From the NCBI RefSeq assembly GCF_902774605.1, contig NZ_CACYJE010000001.1:1-64000 (forward strand): 64,000 nt of DNA. The letters are read 5' to 3'. The notes under the pieces are model-generated. The model was not told the DNA's origin, did not search any database, and was given only the letters and a program-made list of their open reading frames with translations. The DNA comes from an uncultured Methanobrevibacter sp. (GTDB lineage Archaea > Methanobacteriota > Methanobacteria > Methanobacteriales > Methanobacteriaceae). Shown piece by piece: positions 9,673 to 19,439 of this stretch (its first letter is position 1; the number at the start of each line of letters is the position of its first letter). Made by a program: the position numbers and the translations under genes.

Positions 9673-10706
9673 AATATCACATATAATATAATAAATAATA
9701 ATATAATAATTATTGTAAATAATAATATTGTCATTTTAGACAAGTCAACAGCCTTTTGAATATCCTCGCCTGTGATGCTTTTGTTGTCATCGCCCAGGAT
9801 ATAAGTCTCCTTTTTTATGAGCTGAATGTTCAATGCCCCTGCTGTTGTTGCCATTGTGTAGCCTGAATTTGGTGATGGGCAGTTCCTGGCATCCCTCATC
9901 ATGACTTTATAAGCGTTCTTACCATCCAAATTGAGGAGGTATGCTGATATGACAACGCATAATCCGCTGATTCTTGACGGAATGTAATTGAGGATGTCAT
10001 CAATCTTTGCAGGCACATAGCCTATGTTTATGAGTTCATCTGTCTTATAGCCAAGCATTGCATCCATCGTGTTGGATATGCGGTAAAGCATCGGTATCAT
10101 AAGCAGGAAATACAATGGGTCATTTACCGGACATTTCAATATCACCAGTGCGAATATGAAATAATAGAATATCGGAGCGACATATGAATCTGTTATGTTT
10201 TCAGTTAGGCTTTCAATCACAGCCGATACAATGAAGCTTTCAGTCAGCTCATCAGTGTTTCTGCTCACAAGGTATGACACCATCTCACGTGCCTTGTCAA
10301 TGCTTTCATCAAGCGCATCCTTAACGTCAACTGCAGTGCTCAAAAGCATCTTGATTGAGAATGTTGATGACACGAGTATTGCAAATGCAACAAACCATAA
10401 GACCACATTGAATGAGCAAATCCGGTATATGACATACACTATTGTACTTGAAACGATGCACACTGCGATTACAACCATCAATCCTGGCAATCTGCTTTTA
10501 AACCTTATGAAAAGGTTCTTGAAAAAACCAATGATTGATCCGATGATGACAACAGGATGCACTCTTGCTGGAAGCTCACCGAATATAATGTCTATTACCA
10601 ATGATGTTAGAAAAGCAATAATAATAAATAAAAATAAATTTAATGAAACAATATTGCTTGTTTTAACTAATATTATATCATTAAGTAAATAATTATATTC
10701 AATCAT
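9669..10706 (-). CDS. cbiB: Adenosylcobinamide-phosphate synthase CbiB
   Basis: 345-residue membrane protein attaching the aminopropanol-phosphate arm to adenosylcobyric acid. DIIFGELPARVHPVVIIG is the family N-terminal signature; DARNCPSPNSGYTMATTAGAL matches the conserved catalytic-side region, and several membrane helices are visible. About 20 residues precede the usual family start, so the true start may be internal, though the ATG at 10706 is the first candidate. It is translationally coupled to cbiG. It is divergent from the DUF2299 gene across a 67-base AT-rich gap. Confidence 0.92.
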   Translation of the reverse strand: MIEYNYLLNDIILVKTSNIVSLNLFLFIIIAFLTSLVIDIIFGELPARVHPVVIIGSIIGFFKNLFIRFKSRLPGLMVVIAVCIVSSTIVYVIYRICSFNVVLWFVAFAILVSSTFSIKMLLSTAVDVKDALDESIDKAREMVSYLVSRNTDELTESFIVSAVIESLTENITDSYVAPIFYYFIFALVILKCPVNDPLYFLLMIPMLYRISNTMDAMLGYKTDELINIGYVPAKIDDILNYIPSRISGLCVVISAYLLNLDGKNAYKVMMRDARNCPSPNSGYTMATTAGALNIQLIKKETYILGDDNKSITGEDIQKAVDLSKMTILLFTIIIILLFIILYVIL

Positions 10707-10773
10707 AGTTTATTATATATAATAAAAAAATAAATAATTTATTATTAAAAATTTTAAATAAAATGATGATATT

Positions 10774-11256
10774 ATGATTGAAGAAGAAAAGATAAGACAA
10801 TGGTTAACAGATGAGGATTTCCTGAGGGAAATGAAATATGATGAGAACGCTGATTTCCACTGTATCATTGAATTTCCTAAGGACAATATAATGGATGTTG
10901 TCAAGCCTACCGGCAAGGATTGCATTGTCATTGCATGTGCAACCCAGGTTGCTCCACAGCACTTGAGCCTCATGCAATCAAGCAGCAAGCAAACACAGAA
11001 GGATTTCATAATGCAATTGAATTTCGGACTGAACCAGTTCCTGGTTGATTATGAGCTTCAGGTTCAAAATGACATTCTTCAGCAATTCGTCGTCACCGAT
11101 CAAATCTTTGAAGATGGCTTGACTAAAAACGAGTTTATAAGAACCCTCAAGAGAGTGTTCAAGGCAAAGCTGCATTGCATCTGGTTGATTGATGAGAAAT
11201 TCGGCAATGTCACTGTGAATGTAACCCCTTCCAATCAGAACGACATGTTCATCTAG
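10774..11256 (+). CDS. DUF2299-like protein
   Basis: 160 residues resembling DUF2299: IRQWLTDEDFLREM at the start, DENADFH, a middle strand CIVIACATQVAPQHL, and TKNEFIRTLKRVFKAKLHCI near the end. It is soluble with no signal. Function unknown. The origin region begins right after its stop, so its 3' end faces the origin boxes. The start follows GATGAT by three bases. Confidence 0.7.
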   Translation: MIEEEKIRQWLTDEDFLREMKYDENADFHCIIEFPKDNIMDVVKPTGKDCIVIACATQVAPQHLSLMQSSSKQTQKDFIMQLNFGLNQFLVDYELQVQNDILQQFVVTDQIFEDGLTKNEFIRTLKRVFKAKLHCIWLIDEKFGNVTVNVTPSNQNDMFI

Positions 11257-11920
11257 GAGAGGGAGAGGTGCATTGCAAGTGAAAACATTTTGAGGGTATA
11301 TTAGGAATCGAGAGGTATATTTCAACTGTATTCAGTTGAAGTTCATCTCCCCTATTCTTTCTTGTTTTTTGATTCTGATTGATTCTATTGATTTTTTTAC
11401 ATTTGAAAATTATCTTTTTTCATGATGAGTGTGATTTTACACTTGAAATGCACGTCTTGTTTTTCGCCGGCCCCATGAAAAGTGTTACACTTGAAACACA
11501 CCTCCCTCTCTCTTGCATGTGTCATGATGATTTTCGCTTGTCAACATATTTTTTCCATTTAGCCACATGTGACATGTTGTTTCAGCCTATGGGTTACACT
11601 TGAAATCCATATCTTATATTTGAAATAGTCCAATTTCATATTTATTTTCAAATCCAATTTAAATCATCTTATGATGATTCAACACTTATATAATTTGTTT
11701 TAACCAATAATAATGATTAATATTTATTTTCAATGGTTTTAAAATGTTTTAACCGGATTAATTTTTCACTCTCAAGGCAATTTTATTACTTTACATGATA
11801 TAGGTAATAAAAAACTTTATTTAATAGCATTATTATAATATTAACACTGGAAATAATACTCATCTATTTTTTTCATTATTCTAATTGATTAACATTATAA
11901 ATTTTTAAGGGAGATTCAAC
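11257..11920 (+). other. oriC: Probable chromosomal replication origin (oriC)
   Basis: A 664-base gap before orc1/cdc6 with at least seven boxes of the type TTACACTTGAAATGCACCTC, the mini-ORB bound by Cdc6-1 in the related Methanothermobacter. On the minus strand: 11265-11285 and 11312-11330. On the plus strand: 11397-11409, 11437-11456, 11485-11504, 11594-11606 and 11614-11626. The left boxes point opposite to the right ones. The next 290 bases (11630-11920) are extremely AT-rich and box-free, suiting a duplex unwinding element. Position next to the initiator gene is the standard archaeal arrangement. Strand bias around it is not proven here. Confidence 0.85.
11437..11504 (+). repeat. Two strongest origin recognition boxes in oriC
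   Basis: TTACACTTGAAATGCACGTC begins at 11437 and TTACACTTGAAACACACCTC at 11485, in direct orientation 48 bases apart. Both keep the TTACACTTGAAA core and the C-rich tail. These two, together with TTACACTTGAAAT at 11594, define the consensus used to find the outlying boxes elsewhere in the window. Confidence 0.8.
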
Positions 11921-13087
11921 ATGAGCAATATTTTTGAAGACGAACGACTATTCGCAAATCGTCGCAAAAACCATATATTTAAAGATAAAAAACCATTGGA
12001 TCACCGGTTCCTGCCGGACAAGCTGGTTCATAGGGATGATCAAATAAGGAAAATAGCGAAATACTGGGTTGACGTATTGGATGATGTCACACCGTCAAAC
12101 GTAACACTATACGGAAAAACAGGAACAGGAAAAACCGCAGCATCAAAATTCGCACGCGAACAACTCATAGAGGCTGCAAACAATGAAAACATTTTCATAA
12201 AGATAGAATACATCAGATGCACAGACTACACCACAGAATACCAGGTGATAGCCCAATTATGCAACAGGCTGGGCAGGGATGTTCCAAACCGTGGATGGAC
12301 CAAGGCAGAAGTGGTCAAGGCATTCAGGGACCTTTTCAGAACCAATGCATTCGGAAAAAAACTGCACCTGATAGTCATACTAGATGAAATCGACATACTG
12401 CTGTCCAAGGATGGGGACGGAATACTCTACACATTAACAAGAACAGACAATGTTGCAGTACTGTCAATCAGTAATTACCTTGACTTTAAAAACCTGATCA
12501 CTCCAAGGGTAACAAGCAGTCTCAACGACAAGGAAATAATATTCCCTCCTTACGGTGCAGGACAATTGTCAGACATACTCACCGAAAGGGCAATGTTGTC
12601 ATTCCATGACGACATACTAAACGATGATGTAATACCGTTATGCTCAGCGATGGCCGCCAAGGAAGAAGGTGATGCAAGATACGCTCTAGACCTATTGAAA
12701 AACGCTGGTGAACTCGCATTCGATGAGAATTCAGAAAAAGTAACAAGCGAGCATGTCATAAGGGCTAAAGACAGGATTGAACACAATAAGATTACTGAAA
12801 TAATCTCAACACTTCCTCTTCAGCAGCAAAGGGTTCTCGAAGCAATCCTATTGCTGACCAAGAAGGGCGATGAAATCACTTCAGGAAAACTCTATGAGGA
12901 ATACACTGAAATATCCAAAAAGGATTCAGTCACCTATAGAAGAATATTCGACTTCATCAATGAACTGGAACTCTTGGGAATAATATCAACCAATACCATT
13001 TCACGCGGACGTGGAAGGGGAAGAACAAACATTATCAAATTGCAGTGCGATGAGCAATTGTTGGAAACAGCCTTATACTCTATTTAG
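11921..13087 (+). CDS. cdc6: Origin initiator Orc1/Cdc6 (Cdc6-1 type)
   Basis: 388-residue AAA+ initiator that binds origin boxes and loads MCM helicase. Walker A GKTGTGKT at about residues 64-72, Walker B VILDEID at ~150, sensor 1 LSISN, sensor 2 [10 protein letters not shown], and a C-terminal winged helix (residues ~290-388) with a basic RGRGRGRTN hairpin wing. Length is normal. It lies directly beside the boxed origin, and the first ATG follows AAGGGAGATT. Its last eight bases overlap the convergent pyrB gene. Confidence 0.95.
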   Translation: MSNIFEDERLFANRRKNHIFKDKKPLDHRFLPDKLVHRDDQIRKIAKYWVDVLDDVTPSNVTLYGKTGTGKTAASKFAREQLIEAANNENIFIKIEYIRCTDYTTEYQVIAQLCNRLGRDVPNRGWTKAEVVKAFRDLFRTNAFGKKLHLIVILDEIDILLSKDGDGILYTLTRTDNVAVLSISNYLDFKNLITPRVTSSLNDKEIIFPPYGAGQLSDILTERAMLSFHDDILNDDVIPLCSAMAAKEEGDARYALDLLKNAGELAFDENSEKVTSEHVIRAKDRIEHNKITEIISTLPLQQQRVLEAILLLTKKGDEITSGKLYEEYTEISKKDSVTYRRIFDFINELELLGIISTNTISRGRGRGRTNIIKLQCDEQLLETALYSI

Positions 13088-14027
13088 GGTTGTTTTTAAT
13101 CAATGTTTTTAAAATCGCCATTCTCACAGGCACCGCATTTGCAGCCTGTGTGAAGTACTTATTGTATTTGGTATCGTCAACATCACCATCTATCTCATCG
13201 ATTCTAGGTAAAGGATGCATTACAATCAAATCCTTGCCTTCCAGCATTTTCCTGTTGATGATGTACGCTCCCTTGATTTGCAGATAATCGTTGATGTCAG
13301 CGAAACGCTCCTTTTGAATCCTTGTCACGTATAAAACGTTAACGTCATCGATAATGTCCTCGATATTGTCGACTTCCTCATATTCGATGCTGGTCTTGTC
13401 CAGGTCATGAAGAACCTCCTGCGGCATTCTCAGTTCAGGCGGTGAGACCAGGTAAATCTTAACGTTGTCGAACAGGCATAACGCATTTGAAAGCGAATGG
13501 ACTGTACGGCCGAATTTCAAATCACCGATCAGGGCAATCTTCAAGCCATCGATTTGGCCGATCTCCTTCTTGATGGTGTAGAGGTCCAATAGTGTCTGTG
13601 TAGGGTGCTGGCCTGCACCGTCACCTGCATTGATGACCGGTACATCCACAATGTCTGAAATGAACTTTGACACTCCCTCAAGCTCATGCCTTATTACTAG
13701 AGCGTCACTGTAGCCCTCAAACATCTTTGCGGTGTCGGCGATGCTTTCTCCCTTGGACACTGAACTGGATCCGCTGCTTGTGAATCCTATGCATCCTCCG
13801 CTCAGGCGCTTCATTGCTGTTTCAAATGAAATTCTTGTCCTGGTGGATGGTTCGAAAAACATCAACCCAAGGATCTTGCCCTTCAATTCCTCTGAAATGT
13901 CTCTGGATTGTGCAATATCCTCCAGTTTTGATGCTTCATCAAGAATGTATTCGATGTCCTCTCTTTCAAAGTCCTTTATTGATATTATGTTTTTTAACCT
14001 GAAAATTTTAATCAACCCTTTTTTCAA
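13080..14027 (-). CDS. pyrB: Aspartate carbamoyltransferase catalytic subunit
   Basis: 315 residues; joins carbamoyl phosphate and aspartate, the first committed pyrimidine step. [16 protein letters not shown] is the carbamoyl-phosphate loop, [16 protein letters not shown] and [10 protein letters not shown] are further active-site motifs. The regulatory subunit gene pyrI is not in the window. The start is uncertain: a TTG at 14027 gives an N terminus of ordinary length and overlaps the upstream gene by 20 bases; TTG at 14015 is an alternative. It is last in a minus-strand run hisG, flavodoxin-like gene, pyrB. Confidence 0.92.
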   Translation of the reverse strand: MKKGLIKIFRLKNIISIKDFEREDIEYILDEASKLEDIAQSRDISEELKGKILGLMFFEPSTRTRISFETAMKRLSGGCIGFTSSGSSSVSKGESIADTAKMFEGYSDALVIRHELEGVSKFISDIVDVPVINAGDGAGQHPTQTLLDLYTIKKEIGQIDGLKIALIGDLKFGRTVHSLSNALCLFDNVKIYLVSPPELRMPQEVLHDLDKTSIEYEEVDNIEDIIDDVNVLYVTRIQKERFADINDYLQIKGAYIINRKMLEGKDLIVMHPLPRIDEIDGDVDDTKYNKYFTQAANAVPVRMAILKTLIKNNPK

Positions 14028-14505
14028 TCATCTTGTTAATGTCGTCTGCAAACCTGTCAATCTCATCAATGTTCAATGTTGGAAGATTCTCATTATTCTT
14101 TTTGTATTTACTAATTAATTTATTTGTTTTTTTCCTTTCAATATAGTTGCCGTAATCAGGATTCAATTCATAACCGAAATTCGAGTGAATGTATGATGAA
14201 TCTAGAAGCTCTTCGGTGAATGCTTTTGAAAACCTGTCCCTATCCTCCTCACAGTTGACTATCAATCCCAACGGCCTTCCCTTCAATGTCTTCAGGTTGC
14301 TTGAAACGTACAGCTTAAAGCTGCCCTGCACCTTGCCGCCGATTGCTGATGCTGCGAGTATTATGAAATTGTATTTTAAAAGGCAATCCTTTTTAGCCAT
14401 TTCAATCGGTATCAATTGGGTTTCGGCGTTGAGCTTGCCTTCAAGAATCTTGCAGGATTTCCTTGTTGATTCGTTGTTTGTAGTGTAGATTATTCCAATT
14501 CTCAT
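14008..14505 (-). CDS. Flavodoxin-like fold protein
   Basis: 165 residues. It opens with [16 protein letters not shown], a flavodoxin-type phosphate-binding loop, and has [20 protein letters not shown] and [10 protein letters not shown], resembling flavodoxin-domain proteins of the HemG-like group. The partner and substrate are unknown. Its ATG overlaps the hisG stop (ATGA), so the two are translationally coupled. The basic C-terminal third ([13 protein letters not shown]) is not typical of flavodoxin. Confidence 0.6.
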   Translation of the reverse strand: MRIGIIYTTNNESTRKSCKILEGKLNAETQLIPIEMAKKDCLLKYNFIILAASAIGGKVQGSFKLYVSSNLKTLKGRPLGLIVNCEEDRDRFSKAFTEELLDSSYIHSNFGYELNPDYGNYIERKKTNKLISKYKKNNENLPTLNIDEIDRFADDINKMIEKRVD

Positions 14506-15365
14506 ATGATCCTTTCAATTGGAACTACTAGAATGTCCCTTGCACCGGCGTTTCTCAAGTCATTGACAAGCTCGAACACTTCCTTCTCATCAATGACCGC
14601 CTGCACTGCAACGGTCTTTTCATCAGATAAGACTTCTGATATTGTCAAACCGCCCATTGAAGGCATGACCTCCTTGACATTGTCCAGGTCAACCTCTGAA
14701 ACGTTCATCATGATGAGTTTTTTGCGCTCAGCGTCAAGCACACCCTTGATGCTTGTGCTCACGGCCTCAATCAATTCCCTCTTTTCATTCAAGCTGTTGG
14801 GATTTGCTATCAGCTTGATGGTGCTGTCCAGTATGGTGTCTATTATCTCAAGATGATTCATCTTGAGTGTTGTTCCTGTGCTTGTTAGGTCTGTTATCAA
14901 ATCGGCAATGCCGATGAACGGTGCAGCCTCTGTCGAACCGCTAAGCTTCACGATCTTCAAGTCCAATCCTTTCCCCTTCAGGTATTTCTCGGTCAGGACT
15001 GGAAACTCGGTTGCAACCTTCATGTCGCCGGTGATGTCGTCGATGGAATTTATGCTTGACTCCTCAGGCGCTGCTATAACAAGCCTTGTTTGGCCGAACC
15101 TCAAGTCAAGAAGCTCACTGACATCAGCCTCGTTTTCCTGAATCAGGTCAACGCCAGTGATTCCCATGTCAGCCACTCCGTCATTGACGAATTCCGGAAT
15201 GTCTGATGCTCTTGCAAACATGACTTCAATGTCATCGTTGAAAGTCTTTGAAATCAATTTACGATTGTTCTTGTCAATCAATCCCAATCCTGCCTTTTCC
15301 AGGATGTTTATTGACGGTTCGCTTATTCTTCCCTTTGATGGAATTGCAATTTTAATCTTCATCAT
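14502..15365 (-). CDS. hisG: ATP phosphoribosyltransferase, long form
   Basis: 287 residues; first step of histidine synthesis, joining ATP and PRPP. IAIPSKGRISEPS begins the protein, VADMGITGVDLIQE and DLTSTGTTLKMNHL (PRPP loop) are visible, and residues ~210-287 form the ACT-like allosteric domain of the long form (VQAVIDEKEVFELVNDL, ARDILVVPIERI). It needs no HisZ. First gene of its run and divergent from the histone gene. hisD lies 42 kb away, so histidine genes are dispersed. Confidence 0.93.
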   Translation of the reverse strand: MMKIKIAIPSKGRISEPSINILEKAGLGLIDKNNRKLISKTFNDDIEVMFARASDIPEFVNDGVADMGITGVDLIQENEADVSELLDLRFGQTRLVIAAPEESSINSIDDITGDMKVATEFPVLTEKYLKGKGLDLKIVKLSGSTEAAPFIGIADLITDLTSTGTTLKMNHLEIIDTILDSTIKLIANPNSLNEKRELIEAVSTSIKGVLDAERKKLIMMNVSEVDLDNVKEVMPSMGGLTISEVLSDEKTVAVQAVIDEKEVFELVNDLRNAGARDILVVPIERII

Positions 15366-15507
15366 ATCATAACTCGAATTTTTATTCTGATATTATATTG
15401 TTAAATAATTAATAAATACTTTTTTAAAGAGTAATAATTTTTAGTTCTTTTAATTTTATAGTTCTATAATTTCTTTATCCCATTTTTAAATAATAGCACA
15501 ATTTTGC

Positions 15508-15521
15508 AAAATATTTAAATA
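15508..15521 (+). promoter_or_regulatory. Probable histone-gene promoter (BRE and TATA)
   Basis: AAATATTTAAATAT at about 15508-15521 fits an archaeal BRE plus TATA box and would give a leader of roughly 60 bases before the histone ATG. Inferred from sequence only. Confidence 0.4.
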
Positions 15522-15604
15522 TAAAGATATCTTATATTGTTATTTAACTTATTATTAAATTGCCTAATAATAAGTTTTAACAAATTTTATGTGAGGTGAA
15601 AAAC

Positions 15605-15811
15605 ATGTCTGAAATACCAAAAGCTCCTGTCGCTAGAATCATCAAGGAATCTGGTGCAGAAAGAGTAAGTGAAGATGCAAAAGCTGAATTAGCTGCATAC
15701 TTAGAAGAAGTTGCTCGTGATGTTGCTAAAGAAGCTAACAATGTTGCTAAAATCGCAAAACGTAAAACTGTTAAAGCAGAAGATATCAAATTAGCTATCA
15801 AAAACTTATAA
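15605..15811 (+). CDS. Archaeal histone (HMf type)
   Basis: 68-residue histone-fold protein that wraps DNA into archaeal nucleosomes. [19 protein letters not shown] covers helix 1 and loop 1, [21 protein letters not shown] helix 2, and [17 protein letters not shown] loop 2 and helix 3. Loop residues RK(R)T are the DNA contacts. ATG at 15605 follows GAGGTGA. Codon choice is uniform (GCT, AAA), as for a highly expressed gene. T-runs after the stop, at about 15828-15848, are a likely terminator. Confidence 0.96.
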   Translation: MSEIPKAPVARIIKESGAERVSEDAKAELAAYLEEVARDVAKEANNVAKIAKRKTVKAEDIKLAIKNL

Positions 15812-15825
15812 ATAGTTTTTAGCTA

Positions 15826-15850
15826 ACTTTTTTTTTTATTTTTTTTTAAA
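15826..15850 (+). terminator. Oligo-T terminator after the histone gene
   Basis: Two long T tracts split by one A follow the histone stop by about 15 bases, without a stem. Oligo-T runs are the known archaeal termination signal. The next gene starts only ten bases later, so read-through into it may also occur. Confidence 0.6.
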
Positions 15851-15859
15851 GGTGTTATT

Positions 15860-17161
15860 ATGAGCGATAATACTATACTTATCAAGAATGCAATAATTTT
15901 AAATCCAAATTTTGACAATAAAAAACAATCCTTATTAATCAAAGATGATTCAATCGCTGAAATCGCCGATGAAATAGATGAAAGCGGTGTAGGCAAAGTA
16001 ATCGATGCGGAAGGCAAAATACTTCTTCCGGGACTAATAAACACTCATACTCATTTGTCAATGACATTGTTCAGGGGCCTTGCAGATGACTTGAGCCTCG
16101 ACACTTGGCTCAACGATCACATATGGCCAATGGAAGCGAACCTCAACGGCGAATACTGCTACATAGGAGCGCTTTTGGGGGCTGTTGAGCTGATCAAGTC
16201 TGGAACAACCACATTCTCCGATATGTACTTCTACATGGAGGACGTTGCACGTGCAATCGAAGACGCCGGCATAAGGGCGGTGCTGTCATATGGAATGATA
16301 GACTTCGGCGACGCTGAAAGAAGGGAAAATGAACTCAATGAAAACCTGACATTATTCAAGAACTGCAATGGAATGGCTGACGGCAGGATAAAAGTCTTTT
16401 TAGGACCTCACTCACCATACACAGCATCCGAAGAGTTACTGGTTAGGACACGTGAACTGGCGGATGAATACGGTATGGGAATTCACATTCACGTTTCAGA
16501 AACACAAAAGGAAATCGATGATGTTTCAGCAGAAAAGGGCTTAAGGCCATTCGAATACCTTGAAAAAATAGGATTATTAGGTCCTGATGTTGTGGCCGCT
16601 CACAGCGTATGGCTGAGCGATGATGAAATCGACATAATCAAAAAGCATGACGTCAAGGTTTCACACAACCCATGCAGCAACATGAAGTTGGCATCCGGCG
16701 TTGCACCGGTCTCCAAGCTCATTGAAAATGGTGTCTGCGTTTCCATCGGAACAGACGGCGCATCCTCTAACAATAACTTGGACCTGATTGAGGAGTTGAA
16801 GACTGCAAGCCTGCTTCAGAAGGTAACCACTCTTGACCCTAAGGTATTGTCATCAGATGAGGCTATTGAAATGGCTACAATCAAGGGTGCTGAGGCTTTA
16901 GGTTGGGATTCAGAAATAGGTTCAATCGAGGTTGGCAAAAAGGCGGACATTATTCTGATAGACACTAACGCTGCCAACATGACTCCGGACAGTTCAAACA
17001 TCACATCAAATATCATCTACTCCGCAAACGGATCAAACGTTGACACCACCATCTGCAACGGTAAGGTATTGATGGAGAATAAGAAGTTGACTGTTCTGGA
17101 TGAGGATGAAATCTATGCCAAGGCCAGGCAGGCCATAAAAGAATTGAAAGAAGCTATCTAG
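15860..17161 (+). CDS. dadD: 5'-deoxyadenosine / SAH / MTA deaminase
   Basis: 433-residue amidohydrolase. GLINTHTHLSMTLFRG gives the HxH metal site, LGPHSPYTAS and HIHVSETQKE further ligands, and GTDGASSNNNLD the late Asp and Ser. The methanogen homologue deaminates 5'-deoxyadenosine (a radical SAM product), as well as methylthioadenosine and S-adenosylhomocysteine, which methanogens need because they lack the usual hydrolase route. AAAGGTG lies just before the ATG. It overlaps the convergent tfrA gene by eight bases. Substrate preference cannot be read from sequence. Confidence 0.88.
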   Translation: MSDNTILIKNAIILNPNFDNKKQSLLIKDDSIAEIADEIDESGVGKVIDAEGKILLPGLINTHTHLSMTLFRGLADDLSLDTWLNDHIWPMEANLNGEYCYIGALLGAVELIKSGTTTFSDMYFYMEDVARAIEDAGIRAVLSYGMIDFGDAERRENELNENLTLFKNCNGMADGRIKVFLGPHSPYTASEELLVRTRELADEYGMGIHIHVSETQKEIDDVSAEKGLRPFEYLEKIGLLGPDVVAAHSVWLSDDEIDIIKKHDVKVSHNPCSNMKLASGVAPVSKLIENGVCVSIGTDGASSNNNLDLIEELKTASLLQKVTTLDPKVLSSDEAIEMATIKGAEALGWDSEIGSIEVGKKADIILIDTNAANMTPDSSNITSNIIYSANGSNVDTTICNGKVLMENKKLTVLDEDEIYAKARQAIKELKEAI

Positions 17162-18797
17162 CTTCAAATTCTATTTTTTCTTTATTCATCACTATACTCT
17201 TTTTCCATTCATCATTGCTTTCAGGAAAATCGCTTCTGTAGTGTGCTCCACGGCTTTCCCTACGCAATATTGCTGATTTGACTGACAATATGCATATGTC
17301 AACCATGTTAATGACTTCAAGAGCTGTGACAAGGTCGGTATTGTACTGTGTCTTGTCGCTGATGTCAAGGTCTTCAAGGTCCTTTTGCATGTCCAATAGT
17401 TCCTTCAATGCCTCGTTGAGGGTCTTTTCATCACGCACGATTGCGACTTTTTCCCACATCAGTTTCTTGATGTTGTTCTTGAATTCCTGCGGCTTGATGG
17501 AGCCTTTCTTGATCAGTGATTCTATTCTTGAGGCTTCCGCCTTCACTTGCTCATCATTTGTTTTAAGTTCACTGCCTTTGGCTGCCTGTGATGCGCTTAC
17601 GCCTGCTATTTTTCCGAACACCTGTGTGTCGGCTAAGGCATTTCCTCCGAGACGGTTTGATCCGTGAACTCCTCCGCAGACTTCCCCCGCTCCGTAGAGG
17701 TTTTCAAGTGATGTTGATGCGTCAGGGTTTATCTTGACGCCTCCCATGAAATGGTGCGCTGTCGGTGCGACTTCTATCGGCTCGTGCTTGATGTCTACGC
17801 CGACGTTGTCGAACTGCAGAACCATGGTTTCAAGCTTCTCGTCGATGTAGTCGTCGTCAAGGTGTGAGATGTCAAGGTACACTCCGCCGTTCTCGGTTCC
17901 TCTGCCCTCGATGATTTCCTGGTATATTGAACGTGCCACGACGTCACGTGTTGCAAGCTCCATTTTCTCGGGAGCGTACTTGCTCATGAACCTTTCGCCC
18001 TCGCTGTTTATGAGCTTTCCTCCTTCGGCTCTCACGGCTTCGGTAACCAACACTCCCTTCTTGGATTCTGGCGCCACCATTCCTGTCGGGTGGAACTGTA
18101 TCTGCTCCATGTCCACAAGGTTGGCTCCGGCACGGTATGCTATTGCAAAGCCGTCACCGTTTTTCTGGAAGGTGTTGGATGTTACAGGGTATAGTTGTCC
18201 GGCTCCTCCGCTTGCAAGTATGACTGATTTTGCCTTGAAGTATATGAGGCTTGAATCCTTGAGGTCAAGTCCGGTTGCGCCAATCACCTGGTTGTTGTCG
18301 GTGACAAGTGAGGTGACCATTACCTCTTCGATGCAGTCGATGCCCCTTTTGATGATTTCCTCTTTCAGGGCATTCAAAAGTTCCGCTCCGGTACGGTCTC
18401 CCTGGTAGCAGGTTCTCCTGTAGGTTTGTCCTCCGAACGGTCTTTGGTCTATTTCACCGGATTCCTGTCTGTCGAACAGTGCACCGTAGTTTTCAAGGTC
18501 TATTAGTCTTTTCGGTGATTCGTTGACGAGTATTTCAACAAGTTCCTTGTCGTTGAGGTAGCTTCCGCCCTTCATTGTGTCCTTGATGTGAGCTTCAATG
18601 GAGTCGTCCTTATCGACGGTTTTGAATACTGCATTGTATCCTCCTTCTGCCATTCCGGTACAGCCTGAACGGAATGACAGTCCTTTGGACACGATGGTTG
18701 CTTTCAGTCCTGCATCATCAACCTCAATGGCTGCTCTTGAACCTGCTCCTCCAGATCCGATGATTAATACATCTGTTGAGATAGTTTTTGTTTCCAT
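17154..18797 (-). CDS. tfrA: Thiol:fumarate reductase flavoprotein subunit A
   Basis: 547-residue FAD subunit of the fumarate reductase family. DVLIIGSGGAGSRAAIEV is the dinucleotide-binding motif; GCTGMAEGGYNAVF, QFHPTGM, HHFMGGVKIN and GSNRLGGNALADTQVFG are active-site signatures. In Methanobacteriales TfrAB reduces fumarate with coenzyme M and coenzyme B thiols, forming the heterodisulfide and succinate for an incomplete reductive citrate path. The iron-sulfur subunit TfrB is not adjacent. Length fits TfrA. Succinate dehydrogenase flavoprotein is the generic alternative. Confidence 0.86.
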   Translation of the reverse strand: METKTISTDVLIIGSGGAGSRAAIEVDDAGLKATIVSKGLSFRSGCTGMAEGGYNAVFKTVDKDDSIEAHIKDTMKGGSYLNDKELVEILVNESPKRLIDLENYGALFDRQESGEIDQRPFGGQTYRRTCYQGDRTGAELLNALKEEIIKRGIDCIEEVMVTSLVTDNNQVIGATGLDLKDSSLIYFKAKSVILASGGAGQLYPVTSNTFQKNGDGFAIAYRAGANLVDMEQIQFHPTGMVAPESKKGVLVTEAVRAEGGKLINSEGERFMSKYAPEKMELATRDVVARSIYQEIIEGRGTENGGVYLDISHLDDDYIDEKLETMVLQFDNVGVDIKHEPIEVAPTAHHFMGGVKINPDASTSLENLYGAGEVCGGVHGSNRLGGNALADTQVFGKIAGVSASQAAKGSELKTNDEQVKAEASRIESLIKKGSIKPQEFKNNIKKLMWEKVAIVRDEKTLNEALKELLDMQKDLEDLDISDKTQYNTDLVTALEVINMVDICILSVKSAILRRESRGAHYRSDFPESNDEWKKSIVMNKEKIEFEAR

Positions 18798-19024
18798 TTC
18801 TATTACCCTGTAAAAAATTTTTTTTCAGTATTATTTCTATTTTTTATATTTAATAAGTTTCTTCAAAAATATTTATTAATTAAATTGAATTAATTTATAG
18901 TATTGAATGTATATTCCAAAATTCAATTAATGTGATAAAGTTTTGCAATGATGTTAAATTAACGAATCGAGTAAATATTTCAATACTTTTATTGCTTACA
19001 TATAATTTAAATGAGGATTATTTA

Positions 19025-19399
19025 ATGAAAATTGATGGTGAAGTGACAACCGGTTTGGGCAAGGCAGCATATTTCCTGTCACAGGAGTTTTATACGAAGG
19101 AATTTAGAAAAAATCTGGGTTTCATACCATACCCGGGAACGCTGAACGTCATCGTCAGCGAGGAATACCTCGATGAAATCAATGAGGTGAAGGACAGCTG
19201 CGAAAACATAATCAAACCCGACACAGAATTCGGGGCAGTGAACTATATTGAAGCCGTATTGAATGATGAAATCAAAGGCGCAATTGTTTTTCCGGCAAAG
19301 ACAACTCATGATGAAAACTATCTTGAATTCATCGCCGAAGACAGGCTGAGAGACAAGCTGGGCATTGAAGACGGCGATACTGTATCCCTTGAATTTTGA
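19025..19399 (+). CDS. ribK: CTP-dependent riboflavin kinase
   Basis: 124 residues; phosphorylates riboflavin to FMN using CTP, an archaeal enzyme (DUF120 fold). GEVTTGLGKAAYFLSQ, LGFIPYPGTLNVIV and GAIVFPAKTTH are the family motifs. ATG at 19025 with GAGGA upstream is preferred over an in-frame ATG at 18932, which would add a 31-residue tail absent from the family. The FMN riboswitch and ribB follow directly, so FMN made by this enzyme would be the ligand controlling the next gene. Confidence 0.9.
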   Translation: MKIDGEVTTGLGKAAYFLSQEFYTKEFRKNLGFIPYPGTLNVIVSEEYLDEINEVKDSCENIIKPDTEFGAVNYIEAVLNDEIKGAIVFPAKTTHDENYLEFIAEDRLRDKLGIEDGDTVSLEF

Positions 19400-19439
19400 T
19401 ACCGCAAACTATTTTATATATGACGAATATATTTTTTAA

